A stretch of DNA of 64,000 nucleotides from Paraglaciecola mesophila KMM 241 (GCF_000315015.1 NZ_BAEP01000049.1:20697-84696); one strand, 5' to 3'. Counted from the first letter of the stretch, positions 54,132 through 63,610 are shown. Program-made: numbers and translations. The notes: generated from the letters alone by a model not told the origin.

Positions 54132-56078
54132 TTACCAAAAGTAGGTAGCTGTAACAGATAATTGATCAGAGCGCCCTAGCGTGCCGGGAATTTCTTCAAA
54201 AGATTCATCCCACAGGTTATCAACCGCCAGCATCACGTTGAAGCCTTCGAGCTGCGGCGGCGAATAGGTCAGTGATATATGGGTGAAAAAAGCCGTGTCG
54301 TCGCCATTTCTCAACAGGTTATCTTCTTGTTTGCGCCATTCATTGTCTACTTTTAGCTCAAACGCTTCCGCAGGATACCAGATCACACCCAGGGTGAAAC
54401 GATGGGGGGGATAGTTCAACGCATAGAAGCTCGCGTCGATATTTTCTTCTCGATAGTCTTCAGATTTATCAAGGTAGGTATAGCTTGTAACTAAATCTGC
54501 GCTTTCTAAGCGCGCAACTGCCATCAGTTCCAAACCTATGGTTTCGATATCAACTGGGTTGGCCACCCGCGCGGATGTTGAGTCAAAGTTGTAAGTCCAA
54601 TCAGTGAGTTCGTTGTCCCAGCGGTAGAACACAGCAGAATCTACGCGCCACGTTGCTTCATCTAACGACATGCCCAACTCTAAATTTTTGCTGGTTTCAC
54701 GCTCAAGTGTGTCATTGCTTCTGAACAACCCGCTGGACGTACTGCCACCAATGGCGGTATACCCTGCGACTTGTGTGGCTTCAGAATAGGAAAAATTCAC
54801 CGTGCGCGTAGATTTGTCTGCATTCAGTTTATGCCAAACGATATCGCTTATCACTGAAACCTGGGAATCATCGCGATTGGTGTCATCATATGCCGCCCCA
54901 ACACGAAACGTTAAGTGTTCGTTGTCTTGCAAGGCTACTGCATACTCTGGCACTACACTGAACTTGTAGTAATCCCGCGAGGTGAAATTGTTCTCAAGGG
55001 TGGTAGATTCAATCTCATCCGCGGTCAACTGTGCTGCATAGTTCACCACCAGTTTTGAATCCGTCATATGACGACCCGATACCGCCACTGACTTTACCTT
55101 GGTTTCGTGAAACGCTTGAAAGGCCCCTGGGTTTTCCCGTGAAAATACATAGTGGTCATTTTGCTGACGGTAATAAGCTGACACTTCAAAGGTGCTTTCT
55201 TGAGCATATTGCTGCTGGTGATTGAATATCAATAAACGGGTTTCTAAATCTTCTGTTTCATTCACATTGAAAGGGGTATACAGGTTAGGCCAGCCAAAAA
55301 ACTTTTGTTGATAACCGAAAAATAGATCCGTTTGCGAAGTATCACTTATTAGTTGTACCCGCCCAGATGCTCGCTCAAAACTGTGATCACCCTTGTCTAT
55401 GGTGCCATCGCTTTCAGAGCGCGAATATTCACCTTCAACGCCAGCTTTCCACTTTGAGGAATCATCCACCGACCAAGAAATGGCGTTGTGTACCCTTTGC
55501 ATATTAAAATTATTGTTACCAGCCCCTAATGAAACACTGCCAGCAGTTTGAATAGGCCGCCATTTATAGGCAACAGAACCCACTGAACTATTTGCGCCGT
55601 AAAGTGAATTATCGACACCGGTTAAAATAGCCGGTGCCGTTAGCATTTCTGGAGCAATAGGAATCTCAGCCACATAATGGCCAGTTTGTGGGTCGATAAG
55701 AGTGGCGCTGCCCACGCTAAAGCCTGTGTTTTCGAAGATACCGCCGCGGATTGTCACATCTGCCTGTGCTTCAGCCATATTTCTGGATTGAAGGTCGACT
55801 CTAGGGTCATATTCTAAATTAGAGATGGGTGAGTTAAAGGTGCCGACCGGTGATTCATTCGCTGTAGCTGCGCCTTCAATCGTAATTTGTTCAACGCTTT
55901 CCCTAGCCGCTTTATCAGTCTTATTTTCGCGGTCTGCTTCAGCGCCTTCGTAAGGGCTTTTTTCGATGTTCTGTCCGGCGTTCTTGACAACATACTGACC
56001 AACAATAGCGGCACTGTATGAAGATATTGAGAAAGTAGAGGCGATGCACATAGCGGACATCATTAGAGCACGATTCAT
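54132..56078 (-). CDS. TonB-dependent outer-membrane receptor
   Basis: A 648-residue receptor with a signal peptide (core S-T-F-S-I-S-S-Y-S-A-A), a region resembling a TonB box (V-E-Q-I-T-I-E-G near 65), a plug (V-T-I-R-G-G-I-F near 105; G-V-D-N-S-L-Y-G-A-N-S-S-V-G-S-V near 150) and a barrel ending S-V-T-A-T-Y-F-W. Smaller than, and only distantly like, the two receptors at 24.5 and 37 kb. Upstream are a methyltransferase and two unknown genes in the same direction. Confidence 0.87.
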   Translation of the reverse strand: MNRALMMSAMCIASTFSISSYSAAIVGQYVVKNAGQNIEKSPYEGAEADRENKTDKAARESVEQITIEGAATANESPVGTFNSPISNLEYDPRVDLQSRNMAEAQADVTIRGGIFENTGFSVGSATLIDPQTGHYVAEIPIAPEMLTAPAILTGVDNSLYGANSSVGSVAYKWRPIQTAGSVSLGAGNNNFNMQRVHNAISWSVDDSSKWKAGVEGEYSRSESDGTIDKGDHSFERASGRVQLISDTSQTDLFFGYQQKFFGWPNLYTPFNVNETEDLETRLLIFNHQQQYAQESTFEVSAYYRQQNDHYVFSRENPGAFQAFHETKVKSVAVSGRHMTDSKLVVNYAAQLTADEIESTTLENNFTSRDYYKFSVVPEYAVALQDNEHLTFRVGAAYDDTNRDDSQVSVISDIVWHKLNADKSTRTVNFSYSEATQVAGYTAIGGSTSSGLFRSNDTLERETSKNLELGMSLDEATWRVDSAVFYRWDNELTDWTYNFDSTSARVANPVDIETIGLELMAVARLESADLVTSYTYLDKSEDYREENIDASFYALNYPPHRFTLGVIWYPAEAFELKVDNEWRKQEDNLLRNGDDTAFFTHISLTYSPPQLEGFNVMLAVDNLWDESFEEIPGTLGRSDQLSVTATYFW

Positions 56079-56485
56079 CGTTTATCCTTGTTGCGCATTT
56101 TGTTATGTATTCTTTTAACGCACATTTCTATTTGTGTTTTAAGGTGTGTTTTACTAAGCGCTTTATTTGACGCTTCTCTCACGTCTAACGCGCATTCTAA
56201 AAGTGCCTCCACGGGCTAGGCTAAGCGTTTGGCTGAAACCGACCGATATAAGGTTACTTTTCATGAATAGGCAGAAGTGGCAAGCCCAGTATTAAACGGG
56301 CGAGGATTGTATATGATTGAGTGATACCTAGGAAGGTGGGATATAGAAAGAATGCGCTCACAAGCATGTCCTTTAGCCTGCGAGCAATATTGTTATTAAG
56401 GCAAAAATGACTAACAGCAAAACCCCTGAGGAGTACCTGTGATGGCTCATCACAGCGTAATTGTGCCTCTAGGCGTATTTCACCA
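56079..56485. other. Intergenic region, no gene seen
   Basis: About 400 bases before the TonB receptor. A minus-strand open frame at 56254-56535 overlaps the next gene and is not convincing. No clear terminator. Confidence 0.5.
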
Positions 56486-56863
56486 TCACCATTTGGTGAG
56501 CTCGTCTTGCACCGTTTGCATATCAGGGTCGTCACGCTCTAGCTCTTCTTTATCTTGCTGCATAATTCGCAAAACGCGCGCTAAATAGGCTTGGGTTTCA
56601 AGACTGCGTTTCGCGACTTCTTCTTTACTTGGCTGATACTGATCGAGCTCGCCTTTTTCAATCATTCCTTTGTCCACCAACATGCATTCAAGAGACGATA
56701 AGCGCTCTTTAGTCACTGACAGCTCCATGGCCAGCGTCATGGCCACTGATAGGGCTTGCTCAGTTTGCTTATCGACTAAAAAGTAAGGGCGCTGACCTTT
56801 GGCTTTACTGCCTGCTAAATTCGTTTTTTCGCTTTCTGTCAGGTCTTTTTTAATCTCGCTCAT
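56486..56863 (-). CDS. Small charged protein of unknown function
   Basis: A 125-residue, highly charged, mostly helical protein without signal or membrane segment (E-Q-A-L-S-V-A-M-T-L-A-M-E-L-S-V-T-K-E-R-L near the middle, then V-L-R-I-M-Q-Q-D-K-E-E-L-E-R). Probably a coiled-coil or helical-bundle partner. Its ATG overlaps the stop of the methyltransferase gene by 4 bases (ATGA), so the two are translationally coupled. Family not recognised. Confidence 0.8.
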   Translation of the reverse strand: MSEIKKDLTESEKTNLAGSKAKGQRPYFLVDKQTEQALSVAMTLAMELSVTKERLSSLECMLVDKGMIEKGELDQYQPSKEEVAKRSLETQAYLARVLRIMQQDKEELERDDPDMQTVQDELTKW

Positions 56864-58104
56864 GCTGCATTCTCACTTGTATTTGTGACTTTTTTTGCGT
56901 TACTTTTTACATGCTGTCCTTTCCATAACCCAAGGGCATTCCAAACAGGTGAGCGACCGTAATCTTCACCGTCTGTTTTTGGCTTACCAAATATCTTTTC
57001 GTCTACTTTGGATACCACGCCTACATCAAATAAATCGTTAGGGTCGAAGCCGCATTCAGCGAAGACTTTAGGTAAATCAAGCTCATGCATCGGCCCCCAA
57101 TAGGGTTCATTATTAAAGTACGTATCCCAGTCGCGAATAAATTGCTGGTACACGTCCATGCCTGTGTACTGGGGTTGTTCAAGGTGTAAGTTCAAGCCGC
57201 CATCGGCTAGCAGGCGGTTAATGTTCTTGAGTATTTTGGGTAAAGACTGATGAGACAGTTCATGTAAAAACATCGAAGTGGTAATTAAATCGAATGAGCC
57301 GTCATCATATTGGCTGAGATCTTCAGCGTTGGCTTGTACAAATTGAATGTTATTTAACCCTAGCGATTTGGCGCGTGCATGGGCATAGCGTAAACTTGGG
57401 CGCGCCACATCAACTGCAATCACTTGTGCATCTGGGAAATGTTCTGCCAATGGCAACGCATTGTGACCCACAGTACAGCCAATATCCAAAATACGCTTAG
57501 GGGCAAAATCTGGGTGCTGGGTTTTAAGCCAGTTAGCAATGCCCTGCCCGCCGCCGTCACTTAACGCGCCTAATAGACCGGCCGTGGTCACGAACAATCC
57601 TAAATCATAACTTGCAGCTACGGTAACATCGTTCTCGAAGTATTCTTGGTAGTAGCAGCCAGGCTGACAATGTATATCCACAGAGCCCACATTGGGCGGA
57701 ATACTCACGCTGGTATCTAGCTGGATATTGGCATCATTTTCACAGGCCTTATTTACCTTTGCCACTATGCCTTCAATTTGCCCAAGCACTTGAGCGCGTG
57801 CAGCTTGGTGGCGCATTTCCATGGTGTTACGGCGCAGGGCACTCCACATTTGAAAGTAGCCGTTGTTCAGCATATGTTTGCGAACGTCATGGCGTGACGT
57901 TGGCTCTTTGCCTGTTTGCGCGATAATGGCGGGCTTAACCTGTTTATCAAAAGCGGTTTTGACTCCGGGCAATATTTGGCTGCTTAAATGCACGTTCAGA
58001 TGCGTCAGAAAATTCAGCCGAGCCACTTCATCGTGACTCGCTACCGGAAATACATCGTGCTTGGTGAGCACGTCCCACGAAGGTAACGCATTGCTGTTAC
58101 TCAT
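56860..58104 (-). CDS. SAM-dependent methyltransferase with an N-terminal extension
   Basis: A 414-residue protein. Residues about 1-200 form an unrecognised helical N-terminal part; the class I methyltransferase fold starts with I-L-D-I-G-C-T-V-G-H-N near residue 210, acid D-V-A-R-P near 238, A-N-A-E-D near 262 and F-D-L-I-T-T-S-M-F-L-H-E near 275. Cytoplasmic. It could methylate a small molecule with C-H activation, but the acceptor is unknown. Start overlaps the stop of the upstream gene at 58104. Confidence 0.87.
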   Translation of the reverse strand: MSNSNALPSWDVLTKHDVFPVASHDEVARLNFLTHLNVHLSSQILPGVKTAFDKQVKPAIIAQTGKEPTSRHDVRKHMLNNGYFQMWSALRRNTMEMRHQAARAQVLGQIEGIVAKVNKACENDANIQLDTSVSIPPNVGSVDIHCQPGCYYQEYFENDVTVAASYDLGLFVTTAGLLGALSDGGGQGIANWLKTQHPDFAPKRILDIGCTVGHNALPLAEHFPDAQVIAVDVARPSLRYAHARAKSLGLNNIQFVQANAEDLSQYDDGSFDLITTSMFLHELSHQSLPKILKNINRLLADGGLNLHLEQPQYTGMDVYQQFIRDWDTYFNNEPYWGPMHELDLPKVFAECGFDPNDLFDVGVVSKVDEKIFGKPKTDGEDYGRSPVWNALGLWKGQHVKSNAKKVTNTSENAA

Positions 58105-58832
58105 TATTCGCCTCCAATAATTTGATAATCGGTTAATTCATAATGGGTTTGCATGTAGCCCTCTACACCGGCTTTAAGCAACAAATAGTCGTCGTCAGCA
58201 CTTACCCACAAGTCATAGGGAGGATGCTCTTCAGGTAAATTACCTGCGGTATCTACCACTTGGAAGTGCCGAGCGATGAATTTACCCGCTTGAACCACAA
58301 TGTTTTCTTCGCCTACGTAGCGAATACCTAGGCCATTCATTTTGAATAATAAAGGCCCTGTCGCGCCGCGATGATCAGGTGAGGTCAGCATAATATCTGG
58401 GAAAAAGGTCTTACCTGGCCCTTGTGATAAATCGTATAGCTTCATCAAAATACCGTCCCCAACTATGGGATGCGATTGCAACCATTTTACGCCCTGTTCA
58501 AGCTCAATCCGCTGGCTGATGCGCCCGTCTCTTTGGTTATGGGTTTCACATTCAGCGTACGTATCGGTAAAACGGATCCAGCCGCTGCCTTCGTACTTAT
58601 CCCCCACAGACAATCTAACGCTGCAGTCTATTGGGCTACAGTCTTGACGCATAGACTGCACAACATCGCGCACCACATTAGGCTCGTCGTCTATTTCGCA
58701 GTGAGCATGCATGACTTGTATACCATCAGATTGAGTCGTGATGCTAAAAAACTCACGTCCTCTTTCTTGACCGAATTTTTCTGGTTTTCTGCTGGTGTAC
58801 TGGATCGTACCGCGAATTGTTCTGTGCTTCAT
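58104..58832 (-). CDS. Conserved protein of unknown function
   Basis: A 242-residue protein without signal peptide; beta-rich by appearance. It contains two Cys motifs (C-S-P-I-D-C near 72) and a W-V-S-A-D-D-D-Y-L-L-L-K-A-G near 215, which resembles the end of lipocalin-like or DUF3108-like barrels. I do not recognise the family. First gene of the operon leading to the methyltransferase (1-base overlap). Divergent from the cysteine hydrolase operon. Confidence 0.75.
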   Translation of the reverse strand: MKHRTIRGTIQYTSRKPEKFGQERGREFFSITTQSDGIQVMHAHCEIDDEPNVVRDVVQSMRQDCSPIDCSVRLSVGDKYEGSGWIRFTDTYAECETHNQRDGRISQRIELEQGVKWLQSHPIVGDGILMKLYDLSQGPGKTFFPDIMLTSPDHRGATGPLLFKMNGLGIRYVGEENIVVQAGKFIARHFQVVDTAGNLPEEHPPYDLWVSADDDYLLLKAGVEGYMQTHYELTDYQIIGGE

Positions 58833-59160
58833 GTATGGGCCTGCCTTTATCTGTGTAAGGTACGTTGTAGAGTAAGAGGTACGGTTTAACGCTACCCTGT
58901 TAAGTTACCCTGTAAAAAGTACCTGAATAAAACTGTTGCTTATTTAGTATCACTTAAATCAACTGAGTGAATTGGTCGATGTCAATTTGGTTAGCAATTA
59001 TATTTGCATGGAGTGCCAAAACTGAGTTATAAATATAATTGTTATATCAATAGCACATTAACTATAAAATGCACCAAAATTTAACGCAATTCAAGGTTAA
59101 ATTGTTGTCAATATCAGCCATAAAACCTATGACAATTATCAAAGATTTGAAGGTAACCCA
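58833..59160. other. Divergent promoter region
   Basis: About 330 bases between the methyltransferase operon and the cysteine hydrolase operon, containing the FNR-like site at 59129-59142. No gene. Confidence 0.55.
59129..59142. promoter_or_regulatory. FNR-like site ATGAC-AATT-ATCAA
   Basis: Right half exact and left half two bases from TTGAT. It ends 18 bases before the hydrolase ATG, so if bound it would more likely repress than activate. Confidence 0.4.
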
Positions 59161-59820
59161 ATGCAAACGACCACTAAGACCGCAAAAGAGATTTATAACG
59201 ACGTAAAAAACAACCCAGCGCGTAAACGTTTTGGCTTTGGTAATAAAGCGGTGTTGGTCAACATCGATCCGCAAAAGGCCTATACCTGCACAGATGAATT
59301 TGCCACTGCGTACGAGACCGACCCGCGGCAAATGGAATACATCAATGAGATGTCGAAAACCTTTCGCGCCAAAGGCTGGCCAGTTGTGTGGACCCATGTT
59401 GCTTACATGGAAGGTGCTGAAGATGCCGGCATTTGGGGCACGCGCACGGACACCCCGGATTCACTACAAAACATTAAGTTTGATTCGAGGCGCAGTGAGT
59501 TTGATGATCGCCTCGAAATCGATTACGTCAAAGATGTGGTTTATCTTAAAAAGATGCCCTCAGCCTTTTTTGAAACCCAGTTGCAGTCATTGCTGGTATG
59601 GCACCAAGTGGACACGGTCATTTTAACCGGCGGCTCTACCTCAGGCTGCATTCGCGCCACAGCCGTCGATTCTTTATCTCGTGGCTATCGCACCATAGTG
59701 CCAGAGGAATGCGTGGCGGATAAACATGAGAGTTATCACTATGCGAATTTAACAGACTTGTCTCTTAAATACGCCGACGTACTCACCTTAGATGAAGTGA
59801 ATCAGTGGCTCGCTAAGTAA
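59161..59820 (+). CDS. Isochorismatase-like cysteine hydrolase (half-amidase candidate)
   Basis: A 219-residue cysteine hydrolase of the isochorismatase/N-carbamoylsarcosine amidase family. The catalytic triad is visible: Asp in V-N-I-D-P-Q-K near residue 33, Lys in K-K-M-P-S-A-F near 131 and Cys in S-T-S-G-C-I-R near 164. Related enzymes release ammonia from N-carbamoylsarcosine, ureidoacrylate or maleamate. With two PuuE-type hydrolases downstream, it fits the second step of cyclic amide or imide breakdown. AAGG ribosome site upstream. Confidence 0.88.
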   Translation: MQTTTKTAKEIYNDVKNNPARKRFGFGNKAVLVNIDPQKAYTCTDEFATAYETDPRQMEYINEMSKTFRAKGWPVVWTHVAYMEGAEDAGIWGTRTDTPDSLQNIKFDSRRSEFDDRLEIDYVKDVVYLKKMPSAFFETQLQSLLVWHQVDTVILTGGSTSGCIRATAVDSLSRGYRTIVPEECVADKHESYHYANLTDLSLKYADVLTLDEVNQWLAK

Positions 59821-59865
59821 TAAAACTTTAAGCGGCAGACGACAGGACAAAATAGGCAGACAGAT

Positions 59866-60849
59866 ATGAAAAGCGATCCCGGATTTTACGATTATTGGCC
59901 TTACGAAAATCGCCCTAAAATTCGTTGGCCAGGGGATAAAAAAATGGCTTTTTGGGTGGCACCGAATATTGAATTTTACGAGCTAAACCCGCCCGCTAAC
60001 CCATCTCGCAAAGCGTGGCCGCAACCCTACCCAGCAACACAAGGCTACAGTATCCGTGATTACGGGAATCGCGTGGGCCATCAGCGCCAAATGGATTTAC
60101 TGGATAAATACGGCATTCGCGGCTCAATTTCGTTATCAACTGCGCTGTGCGACCATCACCCTGAAATTATTCAAATGTGCAAAGAGCGGAATTGGGAGTT
60201 TTTCAGCCACGGTATTTACAATACTCGCTACACCTACGGCATGTCAGAGCAGCAAGAGCGCGACATGATCAAAGACTCCATGGAAACGATATACAGGCAC
60301 ACAGGGCAAAAATGTGCGGGTTATTTGGCACCGGCTCTGTCCCATTCAGAGCTCACCTTAGATTTTTTCGCCGAAGTAGGCACTGAGTTGTTTGGCAATG
60401 AGGGCGGCATTTATACCTGTGATTTGTTCCATGACGATCAGCCCACGCCTATTCACACACGCAGTAATAAACCGTTTGTGTCTATTCCCTATTCATTGGA
60501 AATGAACGACACCATTGCCTTTGTGGTGAACAAAATTGAGCCCAGACGTTATGGCCAGATGCTCAAGAAAAACTTTGACCGACTTTATGCCGAAGCGAAT
60601 GAATCAGGCACCATTATGTGTATTCCTACGCATAATTATCAGGTGTCTTGCCCACATCGGATGAAGGCATTTGAAGAAGCGCTTGATTACATCACCAGTC
60701 ACGATGATGTGTGGGTGACCACAGGCAAAGAGATTGCTGATTACTACCTTGAGCATTACTACGAGCACGCTAAAACAGACATTGCGCAAAAGAATGCGGC
60801 TTTCAACGCTGCTGCCCTGAATGCTGCTTTCAATAAAGGAGCGAAATAA
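59866..60849 (+). CDS. PuuE-type polysaccharide-deacetylase-fold hydrolase
   Basis: A 327-residue NodB-fold protein without a signal peptide. Key segments: I-R-D-Y-G-N-R-V-G near 65, F-F-S-H-G-I-Y-N-T-R-Y near 115 and C-I-P-T-H-N-Y-Q-V-S-C-P-H-R near 255. The layout fits the PuuE/imidase branch; the first segment has R-D-Y-G instead of the D-D pair of classic NodB enzymes. Second gene of a three-gene operon and tightly coupled to the next (ATG overlaps the TAA by one base). Confidence 0.83.
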   Translation: MKSDPGFYDYWPYENRPKIRWPGDKKMAFWVAPNIEFYELNPPANPSRKAWPQPYPATQGYSIRDYGNRVGHQRQMDLLDKYGIRGSISLSTALCDHHPEIIQMCKERNWEFFSHGIYNTRYTYGMSEQQERDMIKDSMETIYRHTGQKCAGYLAPALSHSELTLDFFAEVGTELFGNEGGIYTCDLFHDDQPTPIHTRSNKPFVSIPYSLEMNDTIAFVVNKIEPRRYGQMLKKNFDRLYAEANESGTIMCIPTHNYQVSCPHRMKAFEEALDYITSHDDVWVTTGKEIADYYLEHYYEHAKTDIAQKNAAFNAAALNAAFNKGAK

Positions 60850-61775
60850 TGGCGCTAGATAAATCATACCTAGAATACGCTCATCGCAGTCATGGCATGG
60901 ATCACGACCGTTACGATTGGTCGATGCTCACTGACAGACCCAACGTCACTTGGCCTGGGGGCAAAAAGCTCGCACTGTGGGTGAATGTACCTTTGCAGTT
61001 TTTCCCGCTGGATCAAAAAGGAGAGCCGTTTAAAATTCAAGGCGGCATGACCATGCCCTACCCCGATCTGCGTCATTTTAGTTTGCGTGACTACGGAAAT
61101 CGCGTGGGTATCTTCCGCTTTTTAAAAGCGTTTGATAAATACGGTGTCACCCCTACCTTTGCTATGAACACCGAGCTAGCCAAGCGCAATCCGTATTTAC
61201 TCAACACCGTTAAAGAGCGCGGCAATGAAGTGATGTGCCACGGCATGCACATGGATGCCCTGCATTTCGGCGGCCAAGACAAACAACTAGAAACCCAGTT
61301 AGTACAAGATTCGGTAAATCAATTACGCGAATTAACAGAACAAGACATTACAGGCTGGTTAAGCCCTGGGCGCAATGAAAGTGAGAACACCCCTGAGCTG
61401 TTGGCCGCTAATGGCATTAAGTATTTTTGCGACTGGGTAAACGATGACATGCCCTACACCTTTAAGACGCAGCAAGGTCATTTATGGGCCATGCCGTTAT
61501 CCAATGAATTGGACGACGCATTTATCATGCTCAATAACTTGCACAGTGAAGATGCCTACGCAGAGCAAATGATCGATGCCTGTGACTTTTTAATAAAAGA
61601 AGCAAAAGAGAGTGGCGGTCGAATTCTGAGCTTAAATATTCACCCGTGGATGCTAGGACAACCACACCGCATTGGCGCCCTTGAGCGCGTGCTTGAATAC
61701 GTGATGAGTCAAGATGTTTACAGCGCCAGTGCCAGTGATATTCTGAGTGCCTTCAAGTCACAAGTCATGCCTTAA
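60849..61775 (+). CDS. PuuE-type polysaccharide-deacetylase-fold hydrolase
   Basis: A 308-residue paralogue of the preceding gene (S-L-R-D-Y-G-N-R-V-G near 75, V-M-C-H-G-M-H-M-D-A near 130, L-N-I-H-P-W-M-L-G-Q-P-H-R-I near 265). The start overlaps the stop of the previous gene (TAATG), which suggests the pair forms a heteromer or acts in sequence. The last segment matches the H-P-x-x-x-G-x-P-x-R-I seen in allantoinase PuuE. Cytoplasmic. Confidence 0.84.
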   Translation: MALDKSYLEYAHRSHGMDHDRYDWSMLTDRPNVTWPGGKKLALWVNVPLQFFPLDQKGEPFKIQGGMTMPYPDLRHFSLRDYGNRVGIFRFLKAFDKYGVTPTFAMNTELAKRNPYLLNTVKERGNEVMCHGMHMDALHFGGQDKQLETQLVQDSVNQLRELTEQDITGWLSPGRNESENTPELLAANGIKYFCDWVNDDMPYTFKTQQGHLWAMPLSNELDDAFIMLNNLHSEDAYAEQMIDACDFLIKEAKESGGRILSLNIHPWMLGQPHRIGALERVLEYVMSQDVYSASASDILSAFKSQVMP

Positions 61776-61868
61776 TATTCTAAATAACCAACCTGCTGAG
61801 CATTTTTATTTGGCGGGTTGTGTTCACCCCGCAACGCAAAAAATTGCTGCTCATTAATGCTTGACCTG

Positions 61869-62396
61869 CTAATCCGCGTAACCACTGCCTATCGCCCGAA
61901 ACGGCATTTCTAGTTCCAATTCAGGTACTTGCAAACCCACCCAGGCTGGAAAAGTGTTACTGTTTGGTCCTGGGAATAAAGTGTACTCGTTCGCCCAAGG
62001 GTATCTATTAACAGCATCAGTTATTTTAGGGATAAGCTCAGCGGCCTTCTCCCCCTGAATAGATAAAACCGCTTCCGGTTTCGCTCCATACCAAAAACGG
62101 TCTGGTGTAGATGTTTGGTATTCGCGCAATGCAGGTAAGCCATCATTAACTCGCCAGCCAACCACTTCATACACAGTGTATTCAGGCTCGTTTTCTTGCT
62201 TAACCGCCAACCACGTATGCACCGCAAACCAACCACGCCAACTAAAGGCATCTGCGGCATAAACCTCAATGGATGCTTGCGTCTCTATTACCGGGTCAAG
62301 GGCAAGACCTGCAGGCTCACGTGATGCCGTGCGCCAATCTCTGTTTGTACAGGCTGCCAACAGGCTGACTAATACAATCAACACCAATACTTTCAT
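61869..62396 (-). CDS. DUF3750 lipoprotein
   Basis: A 175-residue lipoprotein (lipobox L-A-A-C-T near residue 16). W-R-G-W-F-A-V-H-T-W near 55, Y-E-V-V-G-W-R near 78 and P-G-P-N-S-N-T-F near 145 are the conserved DUF3750 segments. Function unknown. Convergent with the deacetylase operon. Confidence 0.88.
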   Translation of the reverse strand: MKVLVLIVLVSLLAACTNRDWRTASREPAGLALDPVIETQASIEVYAADAFSWRGWFAVHTWLAVKQENEPEYTVYEVVGWRVNDGLPALREYQTSTPDRFWYGAKPEAVLSIQGEKAAELIPKITDAVNRYPWANEYTLFPGPNSNTFPAWVGLQVPELELEMPFRAIGSGYAD

Positions 62397-62709
62397 TATT
62401 CCCTCGTTAAATATTTTGTTTTTACTACCTAGAGCTCAGGTTATTCATTCACCATTTAACTGACAATAAAGCAAAATTGCATCGGCGAAGCAAGAAGACA
62501 CTTGTTACCAATTTCGTCATAGCCCAGTGATACAGGGACTTTGAATTGCAAAGTTTACTTAATATCGAAATACATCAACTGCACTAGAGAAGTGTATCGA
62601 GGTGTTGGCTCATGCAGGCTTTGGGGCTTTGCCGTGGGCCAGCGAAATAAGTGGCGCAAGATCGTGGCTCAAAAATGAGCAGTTGACGCCATAGTCTCTT
62701 GTTATGTGT
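62397..62709. other. Intergenic region, no gene seen
   Basis: About 310 bases upstream of the DUF3750 gene and downstream of the GFA gene. No reading frame or terminator was recognised. Confidence 0.5.
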
Positions 62710-63129
62710 TTAGCTCTTAGCTTGTTCTGGAAGCTTTTCGTAGCTAGGTACATCGAACAATTTCATAGACCATTTAGCGCTACTACCTACAAAAATTTTA
62801 GCAGTAGGCGGAATTGGAACTGGACTATCAAGGCTGCCAGCCGGAACCACTACACTGTTAATACTTTCTGCAAACGTTGGGATTGCAGACCCGCATTTTG
62901 AACAAAAGCTTTTTGCATGAAATGAATTTAGATGCTTATACGTTCTGACATCACTTTCACCGTTTACCCAGATTAAGGTGCCAGCTTTAGCAAACAAATT
63001 TGCACCATGAGCCGAGCCTGTACCCTTTTGACAACGAGTACAATGACATAAAAAGAAAGACTGGAACTCACCTAAAAGCTCGTACTTCACACTACCACAA
63101 AGGCATGAACCTCGATATTTATTCGCCAT
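62710..63129 (-). CDS. GFA/CENP-V family zinc protein
   Basis: A 139-residue GFA-domain protein (glutathione-dependent formaldehyde-activating enzyme fold). Zinc ligands are visible: C-L-C-G near residue 9, C-H-C-T-R-C near 28 and C-S-K-C-G near 75. Many members are not formaldehyde enzymes, so the activity is uncertain. Single gene with an AAGG-type site. Confidence 0.9.
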   Translation of the reverse strand: MANKYRGSCLCGSVKYELLGEFQSFFLCHCTRCQKGTGSAHGANLFAKAGTLIWVNGESDVRTYKHLNSFHAKSFCSKCGSAIPTFAESINSVVVPAGSLDSPVPIPPTAKIFVGSSAKWSMKLFDVPSYEKLPEQAKS

Positions 63130-63258
63130 AAAAGCCTCCTTACTTTCGATTACATATCACCAAAATAAGCGGTAGCTCAGCGCTTTTCTGAGATATCCGT
63201 CTTCATTTTTATTGTTATGCGACATGATTATTAACGCACCTAAAGAGCTATTTTACGA

Positions 63259-63570
63259 TTATGGAGTTTTGTATTGGTCACAGACCTCTAACTGCTCACG
63301 GTTATCCAACATGACGGCTAGTATTTCTGATTGAAAAGCTTTTCTATCACTAACTATTTTTTGCTTTACTTCCGGCGGTGTAACCTCATCCAACTTATCA
63401 ACGAAACAATTGCAGTACTCTTTTTGTCCCGCATTCCTACTAGCACAAGTCATATTGTTCGTTAATCTGAAAATCTGTTTTGCTTCTCTGCTAGCCGTCG
63501 GTTCATTTGTGGTCGACTTACAGCCAACAATCGCAAACGCTAGCACTATTATAAATCCTATTTTCTTCAT
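63259..63570 (-). CDS. Small Cys-rich lipoprotein
   Basis: A 103-residue lipoprotein (lipobox V-G-C-K near residue 16). The mature part has paired cysteines (M-T-C-A-S and Y-C-N-C-F, then L-E-V-C), suggesting disulfides. Family not recognised; ATG at 63570 follows a short leader. The 10-bp tandem repeat lies just upstream of its start. Confidence 0.75.
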   Translation of the reverse strand: MKKIGFIIVLAFAIVGCKSTTNEPTASREAKQIFRLTNNMTCASRNAGQKEYCNCFVDKLDEVTPPEVKQKIVSDRKAFQSEILAVMLDNREQLEVCDQYKTP

Positions 63571-63610
63571 ATATATTCCTATTGACCTTTGACTTCACCG
63601 TAGCGCATGA

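Noticed and set aside
56254..56535. Minus-strand 93-residue open frame
   Set aside because: Overlaps the real gene at 56486-56863, lacks a family match and reads like out-of-frame sequence.
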